Part shown: in pieces, positions 23,101 to 31,189 of the stretch
Position numbering within the stretch: position 1 is the stretch's first letter
Layout: the number at the start of each line of letters is the position of its first letter
NCBI GenBank assembly: GCA_033816765.1
Contig: CM066289.1
Span: forward strand, 310,001 to 374,000
Length of the DNA: 64,000 nt
Origin: Nothopassalora personata
Lineage: Eukaryota; Ascomycota; Dothideomycetes; Mycosphaerellales; Mycosphaerellaceae
Direction of reading: 5' to 3'
Position numbers and translations under genes: made by a program
The notes under the pieces: generated by a model
The model's database searches: none
Seen by the model: the letters and a program-made list of their open reading frames with translations, nothing else
Told to the model about the DNA's origin: nothing

Positions 23101-23510
23101 GATAAGGTCTATCTCCTTACAAAAAACTTAAGAACAAGAAGATAGACTAAGAAACTAGATTACGTTAAGATCGGACTATTTTTTATCGATAAAGTTATAG
23201 GACTAGTTAATTACCGCCTACGACTACTACCTAACGCAAAAATCTACCTAGTCTTCCACATCTCTAAGTTAGAACCCGTAGACACTAAAACACCCTACTA
23301 GGAAAGCTTCTATTTCGAGCTAGAAGTAGAAAACGAATTTAAAGTCGAGGAAAACCCTAGGTAAGAAAGGTTAGCGATACCTTGTTAAGTAGAAAGGATA
23401 CGACGAATTAGAAAATACCTAGGAACTAAAACAGAACCTACAAAACTATTAGCAAAAGATCCGACAATACTGAAAATAGGTCCGCCGAGATAACTAACGA
23501 TAATCGATCT
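20131..23510 (+). pseudogene. pol of element G: protease, RT, RNase H, integrase, chromodomain
   Basis: The protease is still open (20131-20340) with an intact DSGASGNF active site near 20182. The RT box YIDDILVY is intact at about 21258-21281. RNase H spans about 21660-22000 (ETDAS motif). Integrase covers about 22200-23100, including the zinc-binding region and the catalytic core. A chromodomain-like segment at about 23330-23470 (FKVEE onward) places it among chromoviruses. The end of the frame runs into the antisense tRNA-like sequence. Many TAG codons make it non-functional. Confidence 0.87.
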
Positions 23511-23524
23511 TACGGCCGACGAGC

Positions 23525-23597
23525 GACTAGGGTAGGAATCGAACCTACGACCTTAAGAGTGTAGATAGCTTACGCTCTACTACTAAGCTACCTAGCC
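23525..23597 (-). tRNA. tRNA-like sequence inside element G (antisense to pol)
   Basis: This 73-nt minus-strand sequence can fold with a 7-bp acceptor stem (GGCTAGG with CCTAGTC), a D-arm of type GCTT...GAGC, a 5-bp T-stem GTAGG/CCTAC and a T-loop TTCGATT. An A-box-like TAGCTTAGTAGTAGAGC and a perfect B-box GGTTCGATTCC are present. The anticodon arm is irregular (4 bp and an 11-nt loop), so no anticodon is assigned; it is a tRNA-derived or degenerate tRNA. An almost identical copy is at the same place in element H. Confidence 0.6.
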
Positions 23598-23699
23598 GAT
23601 TAATAAGAACAGGGATACAACTTATAAGTAAATACCCTAACGAGTCTCTACCCTTAGGGACTCGCCCTAAGGCTCCGCTCCGGAAAGCGCCGCCTAGTT

Positions 23700-24193
23700 A
23701 TTTACGGGCTATCTAGCAGAACTAGAAGGGATAGAGAAATCGATCGCGTTATTAACGAAGTCGATCGAGGACTATATAGTAGGAGAGAGGCTAATAGTCG
23801 TATCGGCAGTAGGATAATCGACGTCCTTAATCTCTCTAGAGGCCTCTATTTCGGCCTCTAGACACTGCGCCTTCTTACGCGCGCGCTCCTCCGCTTAGCG
23901 AAGTATTGCCTTATCCCGCATTAACCGTACTAAGATCTCCGTAAGCTCTTTCTTATCTTTTTCGACCTTTTTCCGGTACTCCTCCTGGGTCCTATTAAGA
24001 GACTCCTAGGATAGGTTTATATACTTACGCCCGCGACTAACATACTCCGAACACCGAAGCCGAAAGTTACCTTCTATAGCGACGTAAGATAAACCGTTAA
24101 AGAAGCAATAGTTACACGCGAGATCTACTAGACGACCGTGTTCGTTAATTCCTTAGCGAGCCGGAGACGGTTTTTAGAAGAAGAAGAAGACAT
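23700..24193 (-). pseudogene. Antisense accessory ORF of element G
   Basis: This minus-strand homologue of the D accessory protein starts at 24193, 77 bp inside the 3' LTR. Cys codons in an RCSEC-type cluster are legible around 24050-24110. A Lys/Glu-rich coiled-coil region covers about 23850-24010, and a Ser-rich end follows. It has RIP-type stops and lies convergent with pol. Confidence 0.68.
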
Positions 24194-24235
24194 CGTTATA
24201 GGCCGCGAAGAAGGGACATTATATTATCTTATATA

Positions 24236-24252
24236 AGCTTCGGGACGAAGCT
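24236..24252 (-). promoter_or_regulatory. Conserved hairpin near antisense ORF (element G)
   Basis: The stem AGCTTCG / CGAAGCT encloses GGA, between the accessory ORF start and the polypurine tract. It is one of four covarying copies. Confidence 0.6.
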
Positions 24253-24270
24253 AGGCTAGAAGGGGGATAG

Positions 24271-24695
24271 TATTACGGTCCGGATTAAGCTACGACGACA
24301 CGCCTAACTATTAGCTATAGAAATTACGTGCGCCGCACGAGATCACTCGCTTACTAGCGACTTAGTAATTCGAGATCACTCGCTTACTAGCGACTTAGTG
24401 ATTTAAGATTACTCGCTCACTAGCGATTAAGTAATTAAGACTAAGAATAGCAATGCCTCCTTTATATTTAGGAACGCTAAAAACCCTTATGGTTTAGAAG
24501 CGTTCAACTTACTGTTCAATATTACTGTTTAGAATACACTACAACCCGACCTCTGCCTCACTACTACTTAATCTTTATAAGACAAGACAGCTACTACTTC
24601 ATCACTCTCCCTCGACTTCCTATCGGCCCGAGAGCAAAACCGATTAAGCTTGTCTTCTTAACTTGTAATATCATTAGGTTATACTAAACCTAACA
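24271..24695 (+). repeat. 3' LTR of element G
   Basis: This LTR is 425 bp, starting TATTACGG (TGTTACGG after RIP) and ending CCTAACA. It differs from the 5' LTR mainly by RIP-type transitions and a small length change. Confidence 0.9.
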
Positions 24696-24700
24696 TCTAG

Positions 24701-25490
24701 CCTCGATATAGATACTACCTTTAGTATACCTATACCGGGAAACGGGTACTCGAGTCTTACGCCTAAAGAGCCTAACGAATGCTTATCTAAAGCCTCTAAA
24801 CACTAAACCCTCGTTAGGAAATTAAATTAGCTAGTAAGAGTATCTAGAATAGATGTATCTTTTACGATATAAAGACTAAGCTAATACGCGTATAACCCGG
24901 CAAATTAACACTTCGAGGGAGGTATATATTCCCTTAAGTACTTAACTAATACGCGGGATAGTACTATTGTCTTTAAACCAAACGGTAATAAGCTACCGTA
25001 CCTATATTTAGATTTAGACTACAGAGCGGACATTTCTAGACGGTCTATAATAGGATATACGTCTATACTAGTAGGAGTACCTATATCCTAGTCCTCTAAG
25101 CTATAAAGATTAGTATCTACGTCTACTACGGAAGCGGAATACCTAGCTCTAGTCTACGCTATAAAAGAGGTAATTTAGATTCGTTCTTTTCTAGAACAAA
25201 TAGGGTATATGTCTCCTAAGAATCTTAGGACCCCTATAACAATCTTCGGAGATAATAAAGTAAGTATAGCCTTAGTAAAGAACCCGGAATTCTATGCTAG
25301 GACGAAGTATATTAATATTATAGTACATTTTGTCTAAGAGTAATACAAAGCTAAATAAGTCGAGATTACCTATATCCTAACTATCGAGTAGTTTACCGAC
25401 TTCCTAATAAAGCCCCTTAGTAAGTAAAAGCACATTGCTAATACTACTAAGCTTCTAGTACCGCCTAGGAGGGCAAAATAGCTAGTACTT
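24701..25490 (+). pseudogene. RT C-terminus and RNase H of copia element E
   Basis: This resumes right after the G target duplication (TCTAG, 24696-24700). Legible copia RNase H features include SIIGYTSILVGVPIS, STTEAEYLAL, IFGDNKVSIALVKNPEF and ARTKYI followed by the IV-HFV region. It confirms that 17637-24695 is an insertion in one continuous copia pol. Confidence 0.85.
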
Positions 25491-25571
25491 ACTAGTAATA
25501 GTAATATAGGGACGGTAACGACAATATAGTACTTTGTACTACCTTTAGGGACTAGTCTAAAGTAGAGAGAG

Positions 25572-26290
25572 TATTAGATTTAGCTGTCGCTACCCTAATA
25601 TATTAGCGTCGGTATATAGGATTTATCTACGTAATAGGATTTACTAGTACGTTCTATAGCATTTACTTACGTACTATATAAGTTAATACTTACGCGTACA
25701 TCTTAGCGTAGAAGAATATATAAGAATAACCTTATTTACCTATATATATTATTAATAATAAGTAATTAAGTTATTTATTTACTTTACTTATACATTTATT
25801 TATATAATAGTAACAATATTAGTAGTTAGCTAATATAACTACTTTAGTATTAAGATAGTAATTGTACTAAATGCTTTAAAGATCGGTAACTCTTAGTATA
25901 AGAACTTAGACTCTTAGCGTAACGATAATGCGCGCGGACTTTAAGTAGGCTTATCTACCTATAACAATTAATATAGTCTACGTACTTATTAGTGCTTAAA
26001 TATCCTTAGTAGACTCTTAGGCTAAAGTCTAAGCTACGCGTACTATTTAGTCTAGGAGAGGTATATATAAGCCCCTTCGGCTCTAGCTTTAACCCCCAAT
26101 AGTCTATATTTATACTAAAGTACCAGTCAGAGATTATTAATTATTATCTATAGTATGTATTTTGCACTTATCCTTACTACGGCGGCTTACTACTTAAGCG
26201 CGTTAAGTATCCCTTCCCTTAATAGCCGTAGTTAGTAAATCCTCTTTAAGGCTTCCTATACCCTTTACTATAACGGGAATGTTTACTTAC
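25572..26290 (+). repeat. Probable 3' LTR region of copia element E
   Basis: A purine tract AAAGTAGAGAGAG precedes TATTAGATTT (TGTTAG after RIP) at 25572, a plausible LTR start. A TATATAAG box lies near 26051. The right end could not be fixed because the 5' LTR copy is outside the window. The sequence is strongly AT-rich with no ORF. Confidence 0.4.
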
Positions 26291-26350
26291 GCCTATTTAA
26301 AGGGAATATTAAAGGAAATACGAAAGTTCCTACTCTTAAAGAACGTATAT

Positions 26351-26569
26351 CCGTCTAGTACAGCGGCGACCCGTAGAATAACGACGAGTAGGAAGGAAAG
26401 GCTCGCGCCGTAGTTAAAAGTACATCCATCTAGCACGGCGACCCGTGGAACGACGATAAGTAGGAAGGAAAGGCTCGCGCCGTAGTCAAACGTGCATCCG
26501 TCTAGCACGGCGACCCGTGGAACGACGACGAGTAGGAAGGAAAGGCTCGCGCCATGGTCAAACGCGCAG
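26351..26569. repeat. 72-bp tandem repeat, three units, at RIP boundary
   Basis: Units start at 26351 (75 bp), 26426 (72 bp) and 26498 (72 bp). The leftmost unit has several C-to-T/G-to-A changes in CpA/TpG context and a 3-bp insertion, the middle one few, and the right one almost none. The period is a multiple of three and a minus-strand frame runs through all units, but the translation is hydrophobic and I see no family, so I do not call it a gene. Confidence 0.8.
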
Positions 26570-27069
26570 GCGAAGTTCCTACAAACGCCGCAAAACATGC
26601 GGCATCGCAGAAATGTAAGGTTTCCCCCCCCCCATGAGATAGCTCGGGCTAGCTCCCATGAGTGCTGACGTTGTAGCACAACAGAGACGTTCCCGATACC
26701 GTATCTCAGATGCGGAAGGCAAAGCTCTGCCTAAAGACGGTAAGCAGAAGTTCTTGACCATGATGGGAGTAAGTGACTAAGAACACATCAGCGACCGAGC
26801 GTGCGCAGCTCCTTGCGGGCAACAAGTATTATGGGGTTTCGAAGGACTTCGCGTTCTACCACGGTGGCGAGGATATTGGGGCGGTGGCGTAGCTGTTCGT
26901 GTCTTCGAGATGTTCAACGACTCGACTACTTGGTCGGAAAATATAGTCCTTTGTTGAAATGTTACGGAAATCGATCTTTGGGAGGTCTCACGTAGACTGT
27001 ATATTTTAACCTTAAGCTTGGGCCACACATATTATGAGAATGTAGGATTGCTGCTGTCGCTATACTTTC
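26570..27069. other. Non-RIPed intergenic region
   Basis: This is normal base composition without a convincing gene. A run of ten C lies at 26624-26633. It is the 3' flank of the cupin gene. Confidence 0.6.
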
Positions 27070-28264
27070 TTATGCGGCGGCATTCCGGAGCCTCGCATCA
27101 CACTCCTCGGCCATCTCCTTCGGGTGTACGGTAGTCGCGAAGTTCCCAGGTAACGACACCTCAAGCAAAGTCAAATCAGCTGAGAGATTTTCAAGGCTGA
27201 TTTTCAGTCCGGGAGGTACTGTGTACGCATCGCCTTCTTTCAGAGTGTGTTCGCCGAAGCCTTCTCCGTGTAAGGAACAGGACCCAGATAAGACGACTGT
27301 ATGAGGTCAGTACGAGCACCAATAAACCATTTCGCGCAAACGGAGCCTTACAGGTGAAAAGGATATTCGAGTCATGGCTCGTCACAACACCTGCGTCGGT
27401 TAAAGCCGTGACTGGTCGCACTACGCTGACAGCGGCAACACCTTTCGTGCCGGTGGCGATGCCGGTATCTCGAGCTTCGAAACCCGGTACACGCCAGGAC
27501 TTCCACACAGCATCATCTGCACGGCTGTGAACGAAGCGTTGTCCCTCCCATTCGCGGTCGGGCTGCTTCGTCGCGGTAGGCAGCTCCATATCCCAGTCAA
27601 GATTAGTGATATGCTCGGCCGGTACACCAACTTCAATGACTTGTAGGTTTGAGCCAGACTCCACTACGCGATGCCGTATCCTAGGTGGCTGTATGACACA
27701 GTCGCCAGCATGAAGGATGAAAGGTGGACCCTGGTCTTCGTACACCAAGCGAACCCACCCAGCGTAACAGTATATGAGTTGAAAACCAACGGCATGGTAG
27801 TGTACGTTGTCCGGGACAGGCCCAGCATCTGGTATGCGAATGTGTGAAGCGATGATGGCACCACCCAGGCGAGATGGGATGAGGTCACGGTATTGCATGC
27901 CCGCACGACCCACAATCCACGATGCACCATCGGCCAGACGGCCAACTCGAAAGGCGTGCTGCGCGGGCGGCTGTGGAAGCTGTATGTCTGTAGAGCCGAA
28001 CTCGACTTTGGTGCCTGAAGGGGAAGTCAAGGTCTTGTGCTCAGATGAGATATCATCACCGAGTAACCTTATCGTACCAGGAGGTATTGTAGCAGCCTTG
28101 TCGAGTCGTAACCGAAGTCCATGTCCGGATAAGGCTACCACTGCTGGATCATCTGCTGGGTAGATCTGATCCATGCGAAAGCCAATTTCGCGAGCCGTCC
28201 AGAAGGCAACATCCTCCGCAATGCCCGAGGAAGGAAGCAGGACTTCCGCCGACTGGATGACCAT
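27070..28264 (-). CDS. VOC/glyoxalase-like plus double-cupin protein, two exons
   Basis: Exons are complement 27352-28264 and 27070-27296, giving 379 aa; 913 plus 227 bases is exactly 380 codons. The start ATG at 28264 has an AGG ATG G context. Residues about 5-75 resemble a VOC/glyoxalase-like fold. Cupin 1 covers about residues 140-215: H155-X-H157 then Q162 in the usual Glu position, and motif 2 GDCVIQPPRIRH with H198. That is a plausible H-H-Q-H metal site. Cupin 2 (about 265-365) lacks the histidines and is probably structural. It may be a small-molecule dioxygenase or isomerase, but no substrate can be inferred. Nudix hydrolase gene lies upstream on the same strand. No RIP is visible. 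Confidence 0.85.
27297..27351 (-). other. Intron in the cupin gene
   Basis: This is a 55-bp intron beginning GTAAGG and ending TACAG, with a branch-like GTACTGACC 13-20 bases before the acceptor. Removing it joins the first cupin frame to a second frame that encodes the end of cupin 2 and a TAA stop. Reading through it instead gives an unrelated basic tail. Confidence 0.88.
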
Positions 28265-28767
28265 CCTTGATCACTTGCAACGCGGTGATCAGGCTGTGAA
28301 GCTTTGATATTCAACCTGCCCCGCTGCTGCTGCGGAACAATTTGCCGATCTTGTGGATGTGGCGTGGCGAGAAGCTGCTGCGGGGTAGCGTTTCGACCGG
28401 CAGGCGAGGCAAACCGTTCATGTAGAGAAATGCAGGCACTGATTTGTTAGCAGCTAACATAAGTCGCTCGCGGTCACCACCGGCATCGATCTCTCACTGC
28501 GGCTGAGTGTTGATAGGCACACGGTATTCGGCAAGATCTGGAGATTTGTTCTGTCAACGGGTAACTGACGCTGGCCGCATCTGGCTCATCGATCAGCCAG
28601 ATGCTTCGAACTGAACCAGGAAAACAAGGTGAAAAGTTGTTGGTTCTCCCGTCTCAGCGATATTCCCCGAGGCAAATGACATGGCGGCTATCACTTGCCC
28701 TATCGTGGGGTCATTTCAGAACACCCCTCCAAGCGATCGGTCCTTCTCTGCATCGATGAAGAGTGCA
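28265..28767. other. Intergenic region upstream of the cupin gene
   Basis: This is about 500 bp of non-RIPed sequence between the Nudix stop and the cupin start. It is likely the cupin promoter. GCTGCTGCGG-type triplet clusters lie at about 28320-28390. No ORF is supported. Confidence 0.55.
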
Positions 28768-29358
28768 TCAGGACATGTCACCAGAAAGACTCCGTATCCT
28801 GAAAGCCTCAAGAATGGTCGCCACCATACTATCTGTCGTGATGTATTGCTGTCGAGGCCCCAGGCTGCGAACCTCGTCTTCCGAGGCCCAACCAAAGTCC
28901 TGGTGCTCGTTAGGATCCAGCTTAACAGCTGTACAGTCATCCACTTCGACATGGAAGCAGAATCGGCACCAAGTCTTCGTCTTGTTGCGATTCTGAAATA
29001 CACTACCGGGCAAACGACCAGGACTTTCTGACACGGCGTGTGAGAAATGTTTTGCGATCAAGCCTGTCTCCTCCCAAAGTTCTCGAGCAGCGCCGTGGAG
29101 GATGGTCTGGTCTTCATTGTCTACAGCGCCACCAGGAAGTTCCCACCGATGTGGCATAGAGTCATGCGCGGCACGCTGGATAAGTAGGACACGTCCGTGT
29201 TGGTTGAAGACGGTGCAAGCAGTGTTAAGGCCATTGAGCGGCGGGTTCTGTATGTTTTGCTTGAGCCATGTCTGCTGCGGCATATTCCATGGCGCCAGGT
29301 TCCCATCAAGCGTGAAATTGTGCTTCGGCGTGATGTCCGCCGAATTGGCCGTTGTCAT
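28768..29358 (-). CDS. Nudix hydrolase family protein
   Basis: The protein is 196 aa from the ATG at 29358, chosen because it has A at -3; an upstream in-frame ATG at 29427 would add 23 residues. The Nudix box is GGAVDNEDQTILHGAARE followed by LWEETGL. It is the metal-binding REUxEExGU motif, with one extra residue between the Gly and the Arg compared with the classic GX5EX7RE spacing, as in a group of fungal homologues. The flanking WELPGG and the CTVFN...VLLIQRA strand fit the fold. It would hydrolyse a nucleoside-diphosphate-linked substrate, identity unknown. It lies about 500 bp upstream of the cupin gene on the same strand. Confidence 0.85.
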   Translation of the reverse strand: MTTANSADITPKHNFTLDGNLAPWNMPQQTWLKQNIQNPPLNGLNTACTVFNQHGRVLLIQRAAHDSMPHRWELPGGAVDNEDQTILHGAARELWEETGLIAKHFSHAVSESPGRLPGSVFQNRNKTKTWCRFCFHVEVDDCTAVKLDPNEHQDFGWASEDEVRSLGPRQQYITTDSMVATILEAFRIRSLSGDMS

Positions 29359-29427
29359 ATTCGCTGTGGTAGAAGGTCGACGTAGGCTTGATGACCATGA
29401 AGACCGACATGTATATGGTTTAGGCAT

Positions 29428-29852
29428 ACATGTTGGTGAAAAGTCACAAGAATAACGCGGGTCCCTACCTTGAGTGTGCCCTCTTCACGTGCTGGAGTGG
29501 CACGAATCTCGGTGGGTCGATGCCTCAATGGGTCCGCGTCGAGAACGTAACAATAAAATAGCGCGTTATATACGAAGTACATCCTCGAATATAAAATTGA
29601 CTTTATATAGTTGAAACTAATATTGTCTACCGAACTATTAATACCCTTTATAGCTACGCTACTACCTCTATTTAATTCCTTAGGGTAAATAAGTAAGAGT
29701 TATTAATAGTAAAAGAAGTATATTATATTAGTTAGGTGCGTTAAGACGCGAAGCTAAGTAGAAATATAACTATTATAGCGCGATAACCTTATTCGTAAGC
29801 TTAGCGACCCTCCTACTACGGAGAAGTAGGAAGCTCTTAACGAGTAACGCCG
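29428..29852. other. Transition from gene island to RIPed DNA
   Basis: Up to about 29540 the sequence is ordinary; from there to 29852 it is AT-rich with RIP signature. I could not match 29560-29852 to any element in the window. It is probably an older repeat remnant into which H was inserted. No ORF. Confidence 0.5.
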
Positions 29853-30256
29853 TGTTAGGTTTAGTATAACCTAATGATATTACAAGTTAAGAAGATAAGC
29901 TTAATCGGGTTTGTTCTCGGGCCGATAGGAAGTCGAGGGAGAGTAATAAAGCAGTAGCTGTCTTGTCTTATAAAGACTAAGTAGTAGTAAGGTAGAGGTT
30001 AGGTTATAGTATATTCTAAACAGTAATATTAAATAGTAAGTTAAACGCTTCGAAACTATAAGGGGTTCTTAGCGTTCCTAAATATAAAGGAGATTCGCAG
30101 ATCTCGGTAATTAGTCTAATTATTCTAAGCATAAGCAGTCTAATTAGTCTAAGTATAAGCAGTCTAATTGCTCTAAGTCTAAGCGCTTAGGCAGGATAAG
30201 TTACGTGTTCGTCTTGTCGTTATAATCCTAGGGTCTATAGGAATTATTCCGTAATA
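29853..30256 (-). repeat. LTR at the 3' end of element H
   Basis: This LTR is 404 bp; the sense strand runs TATTACGG to CCTAACA. R-U5 matches G and the other H LTR, but its U3 carries the TCTAATTAGTCTAAG repeats seen in B. The polypurine tract is on its inner side (sense AAGAAGGGGATAG, 30257-30270). Confidence 0.87.
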
Positions 30257-30274
30257 CTATCCCCTTCTTAGCCT

Positions 30275-30291
30275 AGCTTCGTCCCGAAGCT
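30275..30291 (+). promoter_or_regulatory. Conserved hairpin near antisense ORF (element H)
   Basis: The stem AGCTTCG / CGAAGCT has a TCC loop, between the polypurine tract and the accessory ORF start at 30330. Confidence 0.6.
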
Positions 30292-30329
30292 TCTTAAACC
30301 GTTATTATTTCTTATAGTAATAGTTAACT

Positions 30330-31009
30330 ATGTCTTCTTCCTCCTATAAACGCCGTTAACGACTTACTTAGGATACTAAAATTTCTAGTATCGAAATAGC
30401 TCTATATACGAATTGTTAGAAGTCTCGATCCTCGGGCGTAGTAGTAAAGTGTATCGTAGGTTCTCGGTCTAGAAAGTGTTCGGCCTATATTCGAAAAGGC
30501 TATAAGGATTGCGATATACGTCTTTCTCGTCCGGAGTAGGAACGTCTTCGCGATTCGCGCGATAATCTTAAGCTAGAGCTTAAGAGGATTAAAGAGGAGG
30601 AGGTGCGGCTAAAGATACGTGTCACGAAGCGACCTTGATTTGGATGTTCGGTCACGTGATCAGGGTCACGTGATCTCCCGGCGCTAGCGCGACGCCTCGG
30701 CGCTTTGCTTTATCTTTCGTACTTCGCGCGTTACCTCTAGATACTTCGTCTAACTACGTCTCTATTCCCTACACCCTACGTTTCCCTCTTACACTCGTAG
30801 GCCTCGTGTCAATACGTAAGATCCGTCTTCGGAAACAGCTACGATTAGCTAAGCGTCGTACCGACGATGCCGTCGCTAAGGAGTTAGAGGAGCTCGAGGA
30901 GGAAGAGGCGCGCGAGGAGCTAGCGTCTCTTAAGCGGGCGTCGGGGGTAGAGGTGTTACCTTCGCTAGTTTCTTTCTCGGATATCCTAGAGATGCCCGTA
31001 AATAACTAG
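30330..31009 (+). pseudogene. Antisense accessory ORF of element H, split by a solo LTR
   Basis: This is a homologue of the D accessory protein. The N-terminal half has a KCSAYIRKGYKDCD region matching RCSECIRKGYSDCD in D. The C-terminal half (30817-31009, still open) has RKIRLRKQLRLA, DDAVAKELEELE and an acidic tail. The coding sequence is broken by RIP stops and by a 192-bp solo LTR at 30620-30811. Removing it restores colinearity with D across KIRLRKQLRL. Confidence 0.82.
30620..30811. mobile_element. Short solo LTR, 192 bp, with 5-bp target duplication ATACG
   Basis: It starts TGTCACGA and ends CGTGTCA (TG...CA termini) between ATACG at 30615-30619 and ATACG at 30812-30816. It holds two TCACGTGA palindromes. 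It keeps CpA and TpG, unlike the host ORF, so it is younger than the RIP of H. Its family is not otherwise seen in the window; the LTR of element I also has a GTCACGTGAC site. A short TIR-type element is a less likely alternative. Confidence 0.75.
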
Positions 31010-31105
31010 GCGGTACTTTCTAGAGCGGAGCCTTAGGGCGAGTCCCTAGGGGTAGAGACTTATTAGGGTATTTATTTATAAGTTATGTCCCTATTCTTAT
31101 TAATC

Positions 31106-31178
31106 GGCTAGGTAGCTTAGTAGTAGAGCGTAAGCTATCTATACTCTTAAGGTCGTAGGTTCGATTCCTACCCTAGTC
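31106..31178 (+). tRNA. tRNA-like sequence inside element H
   Basis: This is a 73-nt match to the one in G (23525-23597), in the same place between pol and the accessory ORF. It has the acceptor GGCTAGG/CCTAGTC with one G-T wobble, a T-arm GTAGG/CCTAC and an intact B-box GGTTCGATTCC. The A-box is altered only by RIP-type changes. The irregular anticodon arm is the same as in G. It could supply an internal pol III promoter; whether it is transcribed is unknown. Confidence 0.6.
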
Positions 31179-31189
31179 GCTCGTCGGCC

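Larger units (their letters stand above)
17637..24695 (+). mobile_element. Ty3/gypsy chromovirus-type element G, full length, RIPed
   Basis: This element is 7,059 bp with a perfect 5-bp target duplication TCTAG (17632-17636 and 24696-24700), inserted in the RT of copia element E. Order: 5' LTR, gag, protease, RT, RNase H, integrase, chromodomain, then on the minus strand a tRNA-like sequence and the accessory ORF, then polypurine tract AGAAGGGGGATAG and 3' LTR. It is the only complete pol-bearing member of its group in the window, so it is the best reference for A, B, C and H. Confidence 0.93.
11972..26290 (+). mobile_element. Ty1/copia LTR retrotransposon E, RIPed and interrupted by F and G
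   Basis: This is a plus-strand copia-type element whose pieces are 11972-12705 (gag), 15184-17636 (protease, integrase, RT), 24701-25490 (RT end, RNase H) and a probable 3' LTR region to about 26290. Domain order protease-integrase-RT-RNase H is diagnostic of Ty1/copia. F and G interrupt it; G leaves a perfect target duplication and F an imperfect one. Element C cut its 5' part at 11971, so the 5' LTR is outside the window. It is the oldest layer of the left nest. Confidence 0.88.

Noticed and set aside
1..26290. Possible genetic code change (TAG read as Gln), because long frames are interrupted almost only by TAG
   Set aside because: Trp positions also became TAG, many His and Cys codons became Tyr and ATG became ATA, all CpA/TpG transitions. 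The clean genes and element D read normally with standard stops.
26293..26679. 128-aa minus-strand ORF over the tandem repeat
   Set aside because: Explained by a 72-bp period that keeps frame. It is a hydrophobic repetitive product extending into RIPed DNA.
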